Of a stretch of DNA of 64,000 nt, positions 63,842 to 64,000 are shown one piece after another. Made by a program: the position numbers and the translations under genes. The stretch comes from a virus, in IMG/VR virus record IMGVR_UViG_3300047509_000156, positions 1-64,000 of that record. One strand, given 5' to 3'. The stretch's first letter is position 1; each line of letters starts with the position of its first letter. Under the pieces are notes generated by a model that searched no databases, was not told the origin of the DNA, and saw only the letters and a program-made list of their open reading frames with translations.

Positions 63842-64000
63842 TTAGATTTCCCAGAGAGTAACCACGATCTTGCCGCCCTTGCACACTTCCTTGCGGATGA
63901 CATGTAGATCGTCGATATGTTCATCATCCTGATAAACTCCGGCCTTTTGCAGGGCGTCCAAAGTCGATTTGGCTAAGTTATCGATATCGCGTCCTCGACG
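63842..64000 (-). CDS. rusA: RusA-type Holliday junction resolvase (partial)
   Basis: C-terminal 52 residues of a gene that continues beyond the window. DIDNLAKSTLDALQKAGVY followed by DDEHIDDLHVIRK is the RusA active-site block (Asp residues bind metal). RusA cleaves branched DNA in recombination and packaging. Stop TAA at 63842. Confidence 0.85.
   Translation of the reverse strand, partial: RRGRDIDNLAKSTLDALQKAGVYQDDEHIDDLHVIRKEVCKGGKIVVTLWEI

Noticed and set aside
1-64000. CRISPR arrays, rRNA genes, integrase or repressor genes
   Set aside because: None seen. No direct-repeat array with spacers, no rRNA-like segments, and no recombinase or lysogeny repressor could be recognised, so lytic versus temperate life style stays open.

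Overview
The window is a stretch of a tailed double-stranded DNA phage or prophage. A complete siphovirus-type morphogenesis set can be read from it: terminase large subunit (in two pieces), HK97-type portal, prohead protease, HK97-fold major capsid protein, head-tail adaptor, tail tube, frameshifted tail assembly chaperones, tape measure and several tail or fibre proteins. The host is probably a planctomycete of the Gemmata group. Two phage proteins carry the Gemmata-type 'ADWLEENG' signature (TIGR02996 family), a secreted protein has an 'AAPAPFPRPAP' signal-peptide end that I associate with this group, and the phage carries csrA and stand-alone sigma genes. The host assignment is an inference. 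Neither genome end was identified; the first gene may, and the last gene certainly does, run off the window.

Layout. 1-1035 (+): terminase ATPase half and a small gene. 1032-5329 (-): small genes, an RNA-ligase-like enzyme, two odd tRNAs and a large unknown protein. 5507-6522 (+): terminase nuclease half. From about 59.6 kb down to 6.4 kb almost everything is transcribed leftward, with many ATGA, GTGA or TGATG stop/start overlaps that imply translational coupling. Reading leftward: scaffold-like protein and capsid (59.6-57.3), a capsid-associated candidate and small secreted proteins (56.2-53.7), a glycosyltransferase-methyltransferase fusion (53.7-51.9), head-tail adaptor and small zinc-ribbon genes (51.9-48.3), a sigma factor (47.9), more small genes, tail tube, chaperones and tape measure (43.2-39.2), tail proteins (39.2-35.7), methyltransferase, glycosyltransferase and a TnpB insertion (35.2-30.8), a gene split by a group I intron (29.6-28.8), two giant Trp/Asp-Glu repeat proteins (27.9-23.1), small beta-rich proteins, portal (20.3-18.7), a glycine-rich fibre (17.7-15.6), prohead protease, a protein kinase-like gene, and a 1206-residue protein ending in a sigma-factor module (10.9-7.3). 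The right end (60-64 kb) holds regulatory and DNA-metabolism genes: CsrA, MT-A70 methyltransferase and RusA resolvase.

Rightward islands break this pattern: three HNH homing-type endonucleases (32.3, 48.8, 56.4 kb), a small gene at 30.5 kb and two at 59.7-60.2 kb. Five sites share TGTCAC-N15-GCGTATA with identical spacing and look like a phage promoter class. They sit before a tRNA, a tail-side operon, the sigma gene, an HNH gene and a small rightward gene.

Most notable are the split terminase, the sigma module fused to a giant low-complexity protein, the ORF-less group I intron with in-frame predicted splice junction beside a free-standing HNH gene, the new repeat family, the -1 frameshift site, and two small signal-peptide proteins built from portal-like segments.
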